A stretch of 64,000 bases of DNA from an uncultured Clostridium sp. (lineage in GTDB: Bacteria; Bacillota; Clostridia; TANB77; CAG-508), in assembly GCA_947648905.1 (NCBI GenBank), contig CANSPP010000001.1, positions 1 through 64,000 on the forward strand, read 5' to 3'. Within the stretch, counting starts at the first letter, position 1, and the number at the start of each line of letters is the position of its first letter. The position numbers were made by a program, and so were the translations under genes. The notes beneath the pieces were generated by a model. The model was given only the letters and a program-made list of their open reading frames with translations, was not told the DNA's origin and made no database searches. Below are positions 1 to 8,030 of this stretch, in pieces.

Positions 1-77
1 AGTAGCACTATAATTGTTATTACTAATGCTATTAATGTAATACCTTTGTTATTTGCTTTTCTATTTTTTATTTGCAT
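1..77 (-). CDS. Prepilin-like secreted protein, N-terminal part only
   Basis: The first 25 or so residues are present before the window edge. They read as a short basic leader (MQIKNRKANN) followed by KGITLIALVITII, the class III / type IV prepilin pattern of G-I-T-L-I plus a long hydrophobic helix common in Clostridia. The start is supported by a GGAGAAA box just upstream (about 84-90). The product would be processed at the G before I and anchored in the membrane. Function beyond the pilin-like N-terminus cannot be judged because the gene is cut off. Confidence 0.7.
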   Translation of the reverse strand, partial: MQIKNRKANNKGITLIALVITIIVL

Positions 78-343
78 AAAAAATTTCTCCTCTCTTTCGT
101 TTTTTATTTGTTCTTTTGTTAGTATTTACTATTTCAAAAAATAATATCCATTACTTTATTTTTTCTAATAGTTACTGCAACTTTTTTCATTTATATTCTA
201 TCCATAATTATGTAATTAGTCAATACGTTGTATGGATTTTTTTAACTTGTAACTAAATTGTAATTAAGATTTAACACATTTGAAACACAATAATTGTCAC
301 TTTATAGTATAATAACGTTAGATTATACTAAGGAGAATTATAA

Positions 344-1459
344 ATGAATGTAGAAGCAGATTTAAAAAAAGATGGAATAGAGGTAGTAAGCAAATTAGAT
401 ACATTAAGAATTAATTCACTAGCAAAAGGAGTATCTACCAAACTATGTGATACATTTCCTGAATTTAATTTAGATCAAAATGAGTTATTTATAAAATTAT
501 CTAGATTAGATATGTATAGAGCAAAAATGCCTGAAGGTATGGCAGAAGCTAATTACTTTTACAAAAATACTTCAATATATTTCAATGAACACATTCAAGA
601 CGAAGACTTAGAAGAATTTGCAATTCACGAATGTATTCATTATCTTCAAGAAGTAAAAGATAAAAAGAACACTTTAATTAGAATGGGACTTTGCGATTAC
701 ACAGAATTTAAAATTTATGGATTAGGACTAAATGAAGCAGCTGTCCAACTTATGGCTTCTAAAGTTAATAAAATTCCAAAAGAATTTGTAAAATACTTTG
801 GAATAAGCTTTGAAACAAACAGTCCATCTTACTATCCATTGGAATGTTGTTTAGTAAACCAAATGGCTTATTTAGTAGGAGAAAATCTTTTATTTAAAAG
901 TACTTTAAATAGTGACGATGACTTTCAAATTAAATTTTCTCAAATAACTTCTCCAAAGGTTTTCTTGTCTATTCAAGGCGCTATTGATGATATCATTTAT
1001 GCAGAAGAAGATATTATAAAATTAAATAATAAAATTGCTGCAGTTGACGATAGAAATAAAAAAATTGATGCAATGTTAAAGAAAATTGACGAATTAAAAA
1101 ACGAAATCGCTTTGACTTTTATGAGAACACAAAACCTTATTATTTCAAGCTATTTCGATAGTACATTTAATAATATTACAAACTTAGAAGAAGTTGAAAA
1201 TTACAGAAAAAAATTATATTCTTTTAAAGATTACTTAGGATATGTTGACGGCTATACTTTCTTTAATGATTATTATGTGAGAAAAATGGAACAATTGGAA
1301 GAAAGATATAATGCCCTAGAAAATGGTGAACCAATTGTTACAGCTCTTAAAGTTATTACTAAAAAGGAAAATAAATTTGTAGCTTTTCTTAAAGCTATTA
1401 AAAGATTACTATTTCACGAAACACCAGAAGGTGCTTTTGAAGATGAATCAAAAAAATAA
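344..1459 (+). CDS. Conserved hypothetical protein with HExxH zincin-like motif
   Basis: 371 residues, no signal peptide and no membrane segment. Around residues 93-99 the sequence IHECIHYLQE contains HECIH, a match to the HExxH zinc-metallopeptidase motif. A conserved GLNEAAVQ stretch follows about 35 residues later and could supply a third ligand. The middle (about 215-260) is Lys/Glu-rich and coiled-coil-like. The start is preceded by an AAGGAG box (331-336), and a TATAAT lies at 308-313. The gene stands alone, convergent with the GltD-like gene and separated from it by a shared terminator. I do not recognise a characterised family; a peptidase role is inference from the motif only. Confidence 0.7.
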   Translation: MNVEADLKKDGIEVVSKLDTLRINSLAKGVSTKLCDTFPEFNLDQNELFIKLSRLDMYRAKMPEGMAEANYFYKNTSIYFNEHIQDEDLEEFAIHECIHYLQEVKDKKNTLIRMGLCDYTEFKIYGLGLNEAAVQLMASKVNKIPKEFVKYFGISFETNSPSYYPLECCLVNQMAYLVGENLLFKSTLNSDDDFQIKFSQITSPKVFLSIQGAIDDIIYAEEDIIKLNNKIAAVDDRNKKIDAMLKKIDELKNEIALTFMRTQNLIISSYFDSTFNNITNLEEVENYRKKLYSFKDYLGYVDGYTFFNDYYVRKMEQLEERYNALENGEPIVTALKVITKKENKFVAFLKAIKRLLFHETPEGAFEDESKK

Positions 1460-1470
1460 ATATTGTATAT

Positions 1471-1515
1471 AAGAAGTAAAGATATATTATTATAATATAT
1501 CTTTACTTCTTTTTA
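1471..1515. terminator. Bidirectional intrinsic terminator
   Basis: A perfect 17-bp inverted repeat (1472-1488 with 1494-1510) and a T-rich tail on the + strand (CTTTTTATT) lie between two convergent genes. Confidence 0.85.
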
Positions 1516-1535
1516 TTCACTATTATAGTTAATAA

Positions 1536-2781
1536 CTATAATTTTTGCACTATACTTTTTGCTGCTTCTCTTCCTGAATTTGCAGCCCAAGCAACAGTTC
1601 CTTTTATCCCTGCCAAATCTCCTCCTGCATAGATTTTAGGATTTGATGTTTGATAATCTTCATTTATTTCAATATTTCCCCACTTATTTAATTCCAAACC
1701 TAAATCTTTTACAAATGGTGCAGGTTGTGAACCTAAAGCCATTACAATATAATCAATTTCAATTTCATAATTGCTATTTTCTATATTTACTGGCACTAGT
1801 CTTGTTTCGCCTTCTTTTTGTTTTAATTCTGTTTTTATCAGTTCAACCTTTTCTACTTTTTCATTTCCTAATATTTTTACTATGTTATTTTGAAATAGAA
1901 ACTCAACATTTTCTTCCATTGCTTCTTCTATTTCTTTATCTTCTGCTGGCATTTGTTCTCTTGCTCTTCTATAAATTACTTTTACTGCTTCTGCACCTAG
2001 TTTTTTTATAGTTCTTGCGCAATCCATTGCAACATTTCCGCCACCAATTACAGCTACTTTTTTTCCTTTATAGTCTGGATGTAATTTATATTCTAGCAAT
2101 TCGTTTCCTCCATAAACTCCTTGCAAGTTTTCGCCTTCTACTCCCATTTTTGAAGATATATTTGCTCCTATTGATAAAAATATTGCATCATATTGATTTT
2201 CTAGTTCTTCTATTCTTAAATTTTTGCCTAATTCTTGCTCATATTTTACTTCAATTCCTAAGTCTAATATATTACTTACTGTTTGTTCTACTATCTTTTT
2301 ATTTAGTCTAAACTCTGGGATTCCGTGTACTAGCAGTCCTCCTAAATAATTATATTTTTCATATATTGTAACTTTAATTCCGCTCTTTTGCTAAAAATGC
2401 TGCAGCTGTTAATCCTGCTGGTCCTCCACCAATTATAGCTACTTTTTTATTGTCTTTGCTTTTGATTTCATCTGCCCAGCAATCTTTTAAAGTTACTTTT
2501 TGTTCCATTACGTTGTCAAACACTAATGCTTCTAAATCACCTATCGAAACTGGTTCACCTTTTATTCCTCTTATACAAGAACCTTGACATTGCTTTTGAT
2601 GTGGACAAATTCTTCCACATATGCCTGGTAAAACTGTAGTTCTACTTAGTATTTTATATGCTTCTTTGTAATTTTCTTGTTTCACCTGCCCAATGAATGT
2701 TGGTATGTCATTTTGCAATGGGCATCCCTTTGCTGAGCAAGGTTTTACTTTACAATTTAAACAATAATTTGCCTTTTCCAT
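1536..2781 (-). CDS. gltD: GltD-like NAD(P)H oxidoreductase, with +1 shift at CGG
   Basis: This is a flavin and Fe-S protein of the glutamate synthase small subunit family, which passes electrons from NADPH through FAD. The N-terminus has Cys clusters (CLNCKVKPC, GRICPHQKQCQGSC) for [4Fe-4S]. An FAD site (GGGPAGLTAA) lies near residue 120 and an NADPH site (AVIGGGNVAMD) near 240. The zero frame stops at 2374 after 135 codons. Reading +1 at the CGG at 2380-2382 gives AKE-G-IKVTIYEKYNYLGG, exactly the family consensus with the conserved Gly, and continues to 1536 for 414 residues in total. No large subunit (GltB) is nearby, so the substrate could be another member of the family (NfnB/PreT-like). 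The start has a typical box upstream, which lies inside a GGGGACG repeat. Confidence 0.88.
2380..2382 (-). other. +1 frameshift site at CGG (gltD-like gene)
   Basis: In-frame GAG CGG AAT TAA. Skipping C gives GAG GGA ATT AAA (E-G-I-K), which continues the protein. The zero frame ends two codons after the CGG. Confidence 0.9.
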
Positions 2782-2794
2782 ATTTTACTCCTTT

Positions 2795-2827
2795 TGGGAC
2801 ATTTGGGGACGTTTCCTTTTTGTCCCC
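2795..2827. repeat. GGGGACG-type intergenic repeat, copy 1
   Basis: GGGACATTTGGGGACGTTTC followed by CTTTTTGTCCCC; complementary GGGGAC and GTCCCC ends make a small palindrome. Related copies lie near 7967-8030, 13554-13586, 17322-17342, 26104-26156 and 27533-27566. Confidence 0.7.
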
Positions 2828-2841
2828 TTCCTATTTTCATT

Positions 2842-3389
2842 CTAATTTTCTCTAATAACTTGCTTTAAGTCTCTTATAAAATCTATTTTTTTGCTTTCGT
2901 CTCTTAATAGTGCTGCTGGGTGCCAGGTTGGCATATATTTTATTCCCTTCTTTTCTACCCATTTTCCTCTTGATGCTGTAATTCCGTATTCTTTGCCTAA
3001 TATGTGTTTTAGTGCAACACTTCCGAAGCAATACTATTATTTCTGGTTTTACTAATACAACTTGATTTCGTAGGTAATCCATACATGCTGTGCATTCGTC
3101 TTCTTCTGGGTTTCTATTTGCTGGAGGTCTACATTTTACTATATTTGCTATGTATACTTCTTCTCTCTTTATTCCTACCATTTTAAATGCTTGGTCCATC
3201 AACTTTCCCGCTTTTCCTACAAATGGTTCTCCGCAACCTGTCTTCGTCTGCTCCTGGTCCTTCACCTATAAACATTATTTTTGCTTGTTTATTTCCTACT
3301 CCAAATACTATGTTTTGTCTTGTTTTGCATAGTTTACATTTATTACAATCTTTTATTGCTTCTTCTAGTTCTTCCCAATTGTCATACAT
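2842..3389 (-). CDS. Family 4 uracil-DNA glycosylase, with two +1 shifts at CGG
   Basis: Excises uracil from DNA as the first step of base excision repair. The N-terminus has CNKCKLC for the [4Fe-4S] cluster of thermophile-type (family 4/5) UDGs, then GEGPGADED, then KCRPPANRNP. The reading frame is broken twice: at CGG 3231-3233, where +1 reading gives RL-G-EPFVGKAGKLMD, and at CGG 3023-3025, where +1 reading gives VLL-G-SVALKHILGKEYG. The second shift also restores the C-terminal motif MPTWHPAALLRD with the catalytic-region His. The restored protein is 181 residues and ends at TAG 2842-2844, a normal length for the family. Without the shifts, neither fragment would hold an intact active site. 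Confidence 0.88.
3023..3025 (-). other. +1 frameshift site at CGG (UDG, site 2)
   Basis: CTT CGG AAG TGT in the zero frame; +1 gives CTT GGA AGT GTT GCA (L-G-S-V-A), matching the conserved LG(S/A) segment. Confidence 0.9.
3231..3233 (-). other. +1 frameshift site at CGG (UDG, site 1)
   Basis: TTG CGG AGA in the zero frame; +1 gives TTG GGA GAA CCA (L-G-E-P), the conserved family 4 UDG motif GEPFVGKAG. Confidence 0.9.
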
Positions 3390-3510
3390 TTTTTCACCTT
3401 CTATTTTTTTGATATTTATATGATATAATTTTATTTTTATTTCGTCAAGTTCTTTGACTGCATATTCATTTTGAACTTTTGGACTTTTTTGACCTGTCCC
3501 AAAAAGTTTT

Positions 3511-3543
3511 AAAAAACCAGTAGAATTGTTCTACTGGTTTTTA
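3511..3543. terminator. Intrinsic terminator after the M41-like gene A
   Basis: Stem AAACCAGTAGA / TCTACTGGTTT (3514-3524, 3530-3540). It lies between the end of the M41-like gene (3556) and the UDG gene. The same stem core recurs at 6387-6412. Confidence 0.8.
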
Positions 3544-3555
3544 CGAAAACTATTA

Positions 3556-4530
3556 TTACTTAATATAATTTATTTTTGCTCGTGGCAAATCTGAAAGTTT
3601 AGTCTTTCCATAGTATAGTTGTCTCGCTTGTTCTCCTGTTAGCGCACCTCTTTCTATTAAAGCTTCTACAAGAATTTTTGCCTGCTTACGTTTCTTTTTT
3701 AAAGTTATTCTAGCTAGCTTTTCAGATTTTTTCATAATCTTACTTGTTTGTTTAGCTAGTTCTTCCCTTTGTTTTTCAGTAAGTACTGTATAATTAATGT
3801 TTCCATTTATTATATAACTTCCCATGTTGCCTAAATATTTACCTTTTGTCCTTATTCTTGTTCCCAAAAGCATAACATGAATTTTTCTTGTTGCTATTTC
3901 ATAGTCTTCTAGAATTCCTTCATCCTTTTGGTTTAAAAATACTTCACACGAAATATCGCCTGCTAAGGCCACAGCAACTGTTTTTATAGTATCTTCTAAT
4001 GTATATATCTTATCTTCTTTTCCTATTTCTTCTGAAGTTACGTTTACTCCACCAACACTTCCTTCGAAAGGAGCAATAATTGATATACTTTGTGTCTTTC
4101 CGTCAACCTCTCCCATTTCTGTATTAAGAATAAAATGTCCTATTTCATGATAAGCGACTGTTTTTATATATTCTTTGTTTAATGACCTAATTTCCTTAAA
4201 GTTTTTAATCTCTTCTTCAAAAACTTTTACGTTATCAATTGAACTTAGTTTCTTTTTTCCTTCATTTTTCGTAAGGATAATTGCATTTTCTAATCTATTA
4301 ATGATATTTTCTTTAGAAGTCTCTTCTTTTTCAACTTCGGCAACAAGATCATATATATATGAGTACGTTGCAATTTGTAAAAAACTTTCCTTACTAACGC
4401 TTACTTTATGTTTCCGCATTAGCATTCTGATTGTAGGATACATTTCGTTATACATCTTTTCTACTTCTTTTTCCAAAACAGTTTGCCTTGACTTTTCGAC
4501 TACCACGCCCCTATTTAATTTAGTTTTCAT
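3556..4530 (-). CDS. Stand-alone M41 (FtsH-type) peptidase-like protein A
   Basis: 324 residues. HEIGH near residues 128-132 is the zinc motif, and the later stretch LAGDISCEVF...LEDYEIATRK follows the FtsH peptidase pattern in which a downstream Asp is the third ligand. There is no AAA+ ATPase domain and no membrane segment, unlike true FtsH (over 600 residues). The gene is monocistronic, with its own TTGACG-17-TATAAC promoter and its own terminator. It has one in-frame CGG (4414-4416, residue 39) in an open frame; reading +1 there would stop within a few codons. AGG, GTC and GTG codons near the start are unlike the neighbours, which suggests a foreign origin. The substrate is unknown. Confidence 0.75.
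   Translation of the reverse strand: MKTKLNRGVVVEKSRQTVLEKEVEKMYNEMYPTIRMLMRKHKVSVSKESFLQIATYSYIYDLVAEVEKEETSKENIINRLENAIILTKNEGKKKLSSIDNVKVFEEEIKNFKEIRSLNKEYIKTVAYHEIGHFILNTEMGEVDGKTQSISIIAPFEGSVGGVNVTSEEIGKEDKIYTLEDTIKTVAVALAGDISCEVFLNQKDEGILEDYEIATRKIHVMLLGTRIRTKGKYLGNMGSYIINGNINYTVLTEKQREELAKQTSKIMKKSEKLARITLKKKRKQAKILVEALIERGALTGEQARQLYYGKTKLSDLPRAKINYIK
4414..4416 (-). other. In-frame CGG read as sense (exception)
   Basis: ATG CGG AAA CAT in M41-like gene A. The zero frame stays open to the family's zinc motif; a +1 shift would give TAA after four codons. Confidence 0.8.
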
Positions 4531-4565
4531 CTTTTTGCTCTCGCTTTCTAGCTTTACGCATTTAT

Positions 4566-4594
4566 GTTATATCATAGTTTACATATTTCGTCAA
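4566..4594 (-). promoter_or_regulatory. Sigma-A-type promoter of M41-like gene A
   Basis: TTGACG (4589-4594), 17-bp spacer, TATAAC (4566-4571) on the minus strand. The spacer start (AAATATGTAAAC) is shared with the promoter at 6337-6365. Confidence 0.7.
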
Positions 4595-4650
4595 CCTTTT
4601 TTAAAAAAATACATCTTCTTTCAAAACTTTTTTAGCCTGTCCCAAAAAGT

Positions 4651-5571
4651 TTATTTAACACATTTTTCTATTAATCTTATTTTTACGGTTTTATCTGTAT
4701 CAATTTCAGCTTTAGTTCCTATAGGAATTACTGTTTTTGTTTCTATATGTCCAAAGTTATTTGATTTGATAATTGGAAATTGATATTCTTTTCCTATGCA
4801 ATCTAGTATTAGTTTTTCAAGCGCTATTCCACTTTCGTGTTCATAGTTACCAATCCACAATCCTTTTATTTTATTGAATACGTCATTTTGTTTCATATAG
4901 TATAGATAGTTGCTTGCAAGCGTTGGTGATGTTTCAAAACCTAATTCTTCCAAAAACAAAATTTTATCTGTAAAATCCAAGCTATATTTTCCTGAAATCA
5001 TTCCTCTAATTAAGCTTAAGTTTCCACCAATTAATTCTCCTTGTGCTTTGCCTTGTTTTATTGTTTTATATTCTTCGTTTTCTTTTCCTAATTCTAGGCT
5101 TCCTTCTACAAATCTTTTTATTGCTTCGTTATAGCTATAGTCTGTTTCGTCTGTTGCTATTGTTTTAAAGTTTGTTCCACTAAATGTTACTAATCCTGTT
5201 TTTGCTGTTATTATATTGGTTAATGACGTGATGTCACTATATCCACATATTATTTTTGGATTATTTTTTATTGCCTCATAATCTAAGTATTCGAATGTAG
5301 TGTTTGAATTTTCTCCCCCTTTGGCACACCATATCATTTTAATGTTTGGGTCTTTGAACATTTCGTTTATGTCTTCTGCTTTTTCTTTTGCAGTACTGCT
5401 GTATCCATTTGTGTTTGAGTAGAAGTTTTTTGAAAATTTTACTTTAAATCCGTCTTTTTCTACTTTTTCTTTTGCTCTTTCTATTTCTTCTATGTTTTCT
5501 CCTATTATTGGGTTTGATGGTGCTACTACTCCTATTGTCTCTCCTTTTCTTATCTTTTTCGGAATTATCAT
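4651..5571 (-). CDS. LD-carboxypeptidase (S66 family)
   Basis: 306 residues, a usual length for S66 peptidases such as LdcA/MccF, which trim the terminal D-residue from muropeptides or inactivate peptide-nucleotide antibiotics. Visible family marks are the N-terminal VVAPSNP, the segment IWCAKGGENS with CGYSDIT (nucleophile Ser region), GGNLSLI, and the catalytic Glu region LFLEELGF. The final His region is FPIIKSNNFGH. No signal peptide, so cytoplasmic action is likely. The start follows an AGGAGG-like box. It contains no in-frame CGG. Confidence 0.88.
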   Translation of the reverse strand: MIIPKKIRKGETIGVVAPSNPIIGENIEEIERAKEKVEKDGFKVKFSKNFYSNTNGYSSTAKEKAEDINEMFKDPNIKMIWCAKGGENSNTTFEYLDYEAIKNNPKIICGYSDITSLTNIITAKTGLVTFSGTNFKTIATDETDYSYNEAIKRFVEGSLELGKENEEYKTIKQGKAQGELIGGNLSLIRGMISGKYSLDFTDKILFLEELGFETSPTLASNYLYYMKQNDVFNKIKGLWIGNYEHESGIALEKLILDCIGKEYQFPIIKSNNFGHIETKTVIPIGTKAEIDTDKTVKIRLIEKCVK

Positions 5572-5644
5572 TTTGACCTCCTTTTTGTTTTTCTATATGT
5601 TTTATACATTTTTTGTTTTTAATTGTCAAGTGTATATAGGTCAT

Positions 5645-5682
5645 AAAAAACTAGCAAGAATTACTTGCTAGTTCGTTTTTTA
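5645..5682. terminator. Intrinsic terminator after M41-like gene B
   Basis: Stem ACTAGCAAG / CTTGCTAGT (5650-5658, 5664-5672) flanked by an A-run and a T-run; works in both directions. Confidence 0.8.
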
Positions 5683-5690
5683 GAGTTTCC

Positions 5691-6305
5691 TTAATCTAGT
5701 TCCAAAGGTTCTAATTCTTCAAGAGTTAGAGTTCCATCATATAGAGCTTGCGCTTCTTCTCCCAGTAGAATCTTTCTAAATAATAAAGCTTCTGCTATTA
5801 TTTCAAGCTTTTCTTTATTGTCTGAAATTGCTCTTTTTGTTTTTTCTCCTGCTTTACAAAAGAGCTCTATAATTTTTTCTTCTTTCTCTTCCTTGTTATT
5901 GATGTCTGGGCAATATTTTTCAATATACTCTTCTGCTATGTCAATAGCTTTTAGGAAATCACCTTTCCAAAATACAGGCTCAAATCCCATCTGCCCTGAT
6001 GCAATCTTTCCTGCTATAGCATATGCGACTCTCTCTATATAGTATTTTTCATCCTTATTGACACTTTTCTCAATATAGTCAGAATAATTCACCCCAAAAT
6101 GTTCCTTTGTAGGCACAATTGTTATAACTATTATTGGCATGTAATCCATATGTAAGGCCCGATTTACTATAAAATGTCCAGCCTCGTGAAACGCAGTTTC
6201 TCTTAGTTCTTGTTCGGTCCGAATTACTGGTTCAAAGTTGTTAGCATAATTTCCGAAAATGTTTTCTTCAATCCATACTTTAATTAGATTTGTACCCTGG
6301 TTCAT
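5691..6305 (-). CDS. Stand-alone M41 (FtsH-type) peptidase-like protein B
   Basis: 204 residues from the ATG at 6303-6305, which has AAAGGAGA eight bases upstream; an upstream in-frame ATG lies inside the promoter and is rejected. HEAGH (near residue 39) and the later AIAGKIASGQ...KGDFLKAIDIAEEY follow the FtsH peptidase layout of zinc motif plus Asp ligand. No ATPase domain and no membrane segment. It shares promoter architecture and terminator type with genes A (3556) and the Clp-N-like gene (6433). It has two in-frame CGG codons (6219-6221 and 6159-6161) in an open frame, one immediately after the zinc motif (HFIVNRAL). Confidence 0.75.
   Translation of the reverse strand: MNQGTNLIKVWIEENIFGNYANNFEPVIRTEQELRETAFHEAGHFIVNRALHMDYMPIIVITIVPTKEHFGVNYSDYIEKSVNKDEKYYIERVAYAIAGKIASGQMGFEPVFWKGDFLKAIDIAEEYIEKYCPDINNKEEKEEKIIELFCKAGEKTKRAISDNKEKLEIIAEALLFRKILLGEEAQALYDGTLTLEELEPLELD
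6159..6161 (-). other. In-frame CGG read as sense (exception)
   Basis: AAT CGG GCC in M41-like gene B, just after HEAGH. The zero frame is the coding frame. Confidence 0.8.
6219..6221 (-). other. In-frame CGG read as sense (exception)
   Basis: ATT CGG ACC in M41-like gene B. A +1 shift would reach TAA within six codons, before the zinc motif. Confidence 0.8.
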
Positions 6306-6336
6306 AAAACTCTCCTTTCGCATTTTATGCAAACCA

Positions 6337-6365
6337 ATTATATTACGGTTTACATATTTTGTCAA
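6337..6365 (-). promoter_or_regulatory. Consensus promoter of M41-like gene B
   Basis: TTGACA (6360-6365), 17-bp spacer, TATAAT (6337-6342) on the minus strand; a perfect sigma-A consensus. Confidence 0.85.
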
Positions 6366-6386
6366 GTATTATTCCTATAACATAAA

Positions 6387-6412
6387 AAACCAGTAAGAAT
6401 TCTTACTGGTTT
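6387..6412. terminator. Perfectly palindromic terminator
   Basis: AAACCAGTAAGAA / TTCTTACTGGTTT with no loop bases, preceded by an A-run. It lies after the Clp-N-like gene and before the promoter of M41-like gene B. Confidence 0.75.
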
Positions 6413-6432
6413 CGAGGTTTTTCAAATGTAGT

Positions 6433-7014
6433 CTAGTTATAGCCATATTCACAATTAATTGGTTCTTCCAAAAATCCGTCTTCTGTCATATTGTCCTCAG
6501 AAAAATGTGATAGTATCATAGCATTTGCTATATCATTAACATCATATACATCTAACATTTCCCAAATAGGATTATTGTATTGCACAATTGCAATTGTTAG
6601 AACTTCTTCGTCGATTAGCTCCTTCCCTGCTCTATCTGCAATATCTTTTGCATACAGAAAAACTCTTATTAGAGGTGTCGTAATGGAATATCTATCTTCT
6701 TTAATATAATACTGGTTTTCTAGAATATCAATTCCCTCTTCAATCATTTCTAATAATAGAGTATAGCAATAGTCTTCTTCATCCTCTTCAAATATACACG
6801 TCTCTAAATCACTTTTGTCAATATAACATGAGAACAATCCCTCATCATACATATATTGAGATAATAGTGTAGTCGTTTCTTCCATTAGAATAAATAATAG
6901 AAATTCGGTTGTTACATTATACCTTTCATATTTTTTGTAATACCGTTCTATCGCTCTTTGAAGTATCTCGCCAACCCGCGTAGTACACATAATGTTAATC
7001 TTTTGGCTTTGCAT
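6433..7014 (-). CDS. Orphan Clp-N-like domain protein
   Basis: 193 residues made of two repeats that resemble the double Clp N-terminal domain. The first (about 13-50) begins RVGEILQRAIERYYKKY and runs to TEFLLFILMEE. The second (about 110-150) begins PLIRVFLYAKDIADRAG and runs to DEEVLTIAIVQ. ClpA/ClpB/ClpC use this fold to bind adaptors or substrates; here no ATPase follows. A role as an adaptor or decoy is inference. It has its own TTGACA-17-TATAAT promoter. Two in-frame CGG codons (6976-6978, 6943-6945) sit in an open frame, unlike the host genes. The C-terminus is acidic. Confidence 0.6.
   Translation of the reverse strand: MQSQKINIMCTTRVGEILQRAIERYYKKYERYNVTTEFLLFILMEETTTLLSQYMYDEGLFSCYIDKSDLETCIFEEDEEDYCYTLLLEMIEEGIDILENQYYIKEDRYSITTPLIRVFLYAKDIADRAGKELIDEEVLTIAIVQYNNPIWEMLDVYDVNDIANAMILSHFSEDNMTEDGFLEEPINCEYGYN
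6943..6945 (-). other. In-frame CGG read as sense (exception)
   Basis: GAA CGG TAT in the Clp-N-like gene; the zero frame continues the repeat. Confidence 0.75.
6976..6978 (-). other. In-frame CGG read as sense (exception)
   Basis: ACG CGG GTT at codon 13 of the Clp-N-like gene. Confidence 0.75.
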
Positions 7015-7048
7015 AAGAAGTCCTCTCTTTCTACTTTTGACATAATGT

Positions 7049-7077
7049 ATTATATATTAGTATTTGAATTATGTCAA
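7049..7077 (-). promoter_or_regulatory. Promoter of the Clp-N-like gene
   Basis: TTGACA (7072-7077), 17-bp spacer, TATAAT (7049-7054) on the minus strand. Confidence 0.8.
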
Positions 7078-7110
7078 GTGTTTTTAGAGAGTTGTCTTCT
7101 TTTTATCAAT

Positions 7111-7950
7111 TTACTTTAATTCAATTAAAGCTGTACATAATCCATAATCCTGTTTTTCAACTCTAAAAGAATGAACTAAACTTGAATTACACACACTACA
7201 AATACCACTATCTATAATGTTTTCTGATTTTAGACCTGCTTTTTCTAGTATTGTTTTATTAATTAGAACTGTATCTATGTTCCATTTTGCATTTGGTGTT
7301 TTCTCTTCAATTATTTCGTTTAAATTATCTAAATCTTGAAATTCATCTTCAAATAATTCCTTTACATCTCTATCTACTTCAAAATGGCATTTTCTAATAC
7401 TTGGGCAAATACAACAAATTATGTCTTCTGGATTACTTCCAAACTCACTTTTCATTTTTTCTACTGTGTTTACCGATATTCTTTGCAAAGTTCCCTTCCA
7501 TCCAGAATGTGTATTACCAATAGCTTTTCTTACTGGGTCAAAAAACAAAAGTAAAATACAGTCTGCATTTGTTGTAGCAAGCATTAAATCTTTATTTTTA
7601 GTTACCATTCCATCTGTTTTACTGTATTGTTCTAAATTGAAATCCGGTTCATTTTCATTTATTTTTTTAGTTATCACTTTTACTTCATCTGTATGCTCTT
7701 GGTTTGTTTTTACTAAATGTGTATAATCTGAACCAATTGCAGAACTTAATGTTTTATAATCTTGTATCGCTTTTTCGTATTCAGATTTTTCTAATTGTTG
7801 CTTGTTTACTTTTGCTGTTCTATAATTTTTGTCTATTCCTAAACTATATGCATGATTTATATAATCTTTATACTCTAGCAATTTTCTAAACTGCAAAAAT
7901 TCAGTTCCGTCCTTCTTAACGTGAATAACATTTTCATTTGATAAATCCAT
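7111..7950 (-). CDS. pgeF: PgeF / YfiH-type polyphenol oxidase family protein
   Basis: 279 residues from the ATG at 7948-7950, which has AAGGAGAG upstream; the longer open frame runs into an intergenic repeat and is not used. Family marks are TNADCILLLFF, GNTHSGWKGT, the ICPSIRKCHFEV Cys/His stretch, and GICSVCN near the end. Members are cytoplasmic zinc proteins reported as purine nucleoside-processing enzymes or as PgeF, which corrects L-Ser misincorporation in peptidoglycan precursors. It lies downstream of addB, separated by a large inverted repeat, so co-transcription is uncertain. Confidence 0.85.
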   Translation of the reverse strand: MDLSNENVIHVKKDGTEFLQFRKLLEYKDYINHAYSLGIDKNYRTAKVNKQQLEKSEYEKAIQDYKTLSSAIGSDYTHLVKTNQEHTDEVKVITKKINENEPDFNLEQYSKTDGMVTKNKDLMLATTNADCILLLFFDPVRKAIGNTHSGWKGTLQRISVNTVEKMKSEFGSNPEDIICCICPSIRKCHFEVDRDVKELFEDEFQDLDNLNEIIEEKTPNAKWNIDTVLINKTILEKAGLKSENIIDSGICSVCNSSLVHSFRVEKQDYGLCTALIELK

Positions 7951-7966
7951 CTTTTCTCTCCTTTTT

Positions 7967-8030
7967 TGTCCAATTGGGGACGTTTCTTTTCTGGACATTT
8001 GTCCAAGAAAGAAACGTCCCTAATTGGACA
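7967..8030. repeat. GGGGACG-type repeat, large palindromic copy
   Basis: TGTCCAATTGGGGACGTTTC at the left is matched by its near reverse complement at the right (8007-8030), with a central GGACATTTGTCC palindrome. It is the longest copy of the dispersed repeat and forms a cruciform-like hairpin between addB and pgeF. Confidence 0.8.

Noticed and set aside
1643..2311. Leu/Phe-rich + strand ORFs over the GltD-like gene, and similar ones elsewhere
   Set aside because: They are antisense shadows of AT-rich minus-strand genes, with no ribosome binding sites or family likeness.
4651..5571. LD-carboxypeptidase as part of the foreign proteolysis cassette
   Set aside because: It lies between two cassette genes but has host-like codon use, no in-frame CGG and no matching promoter.
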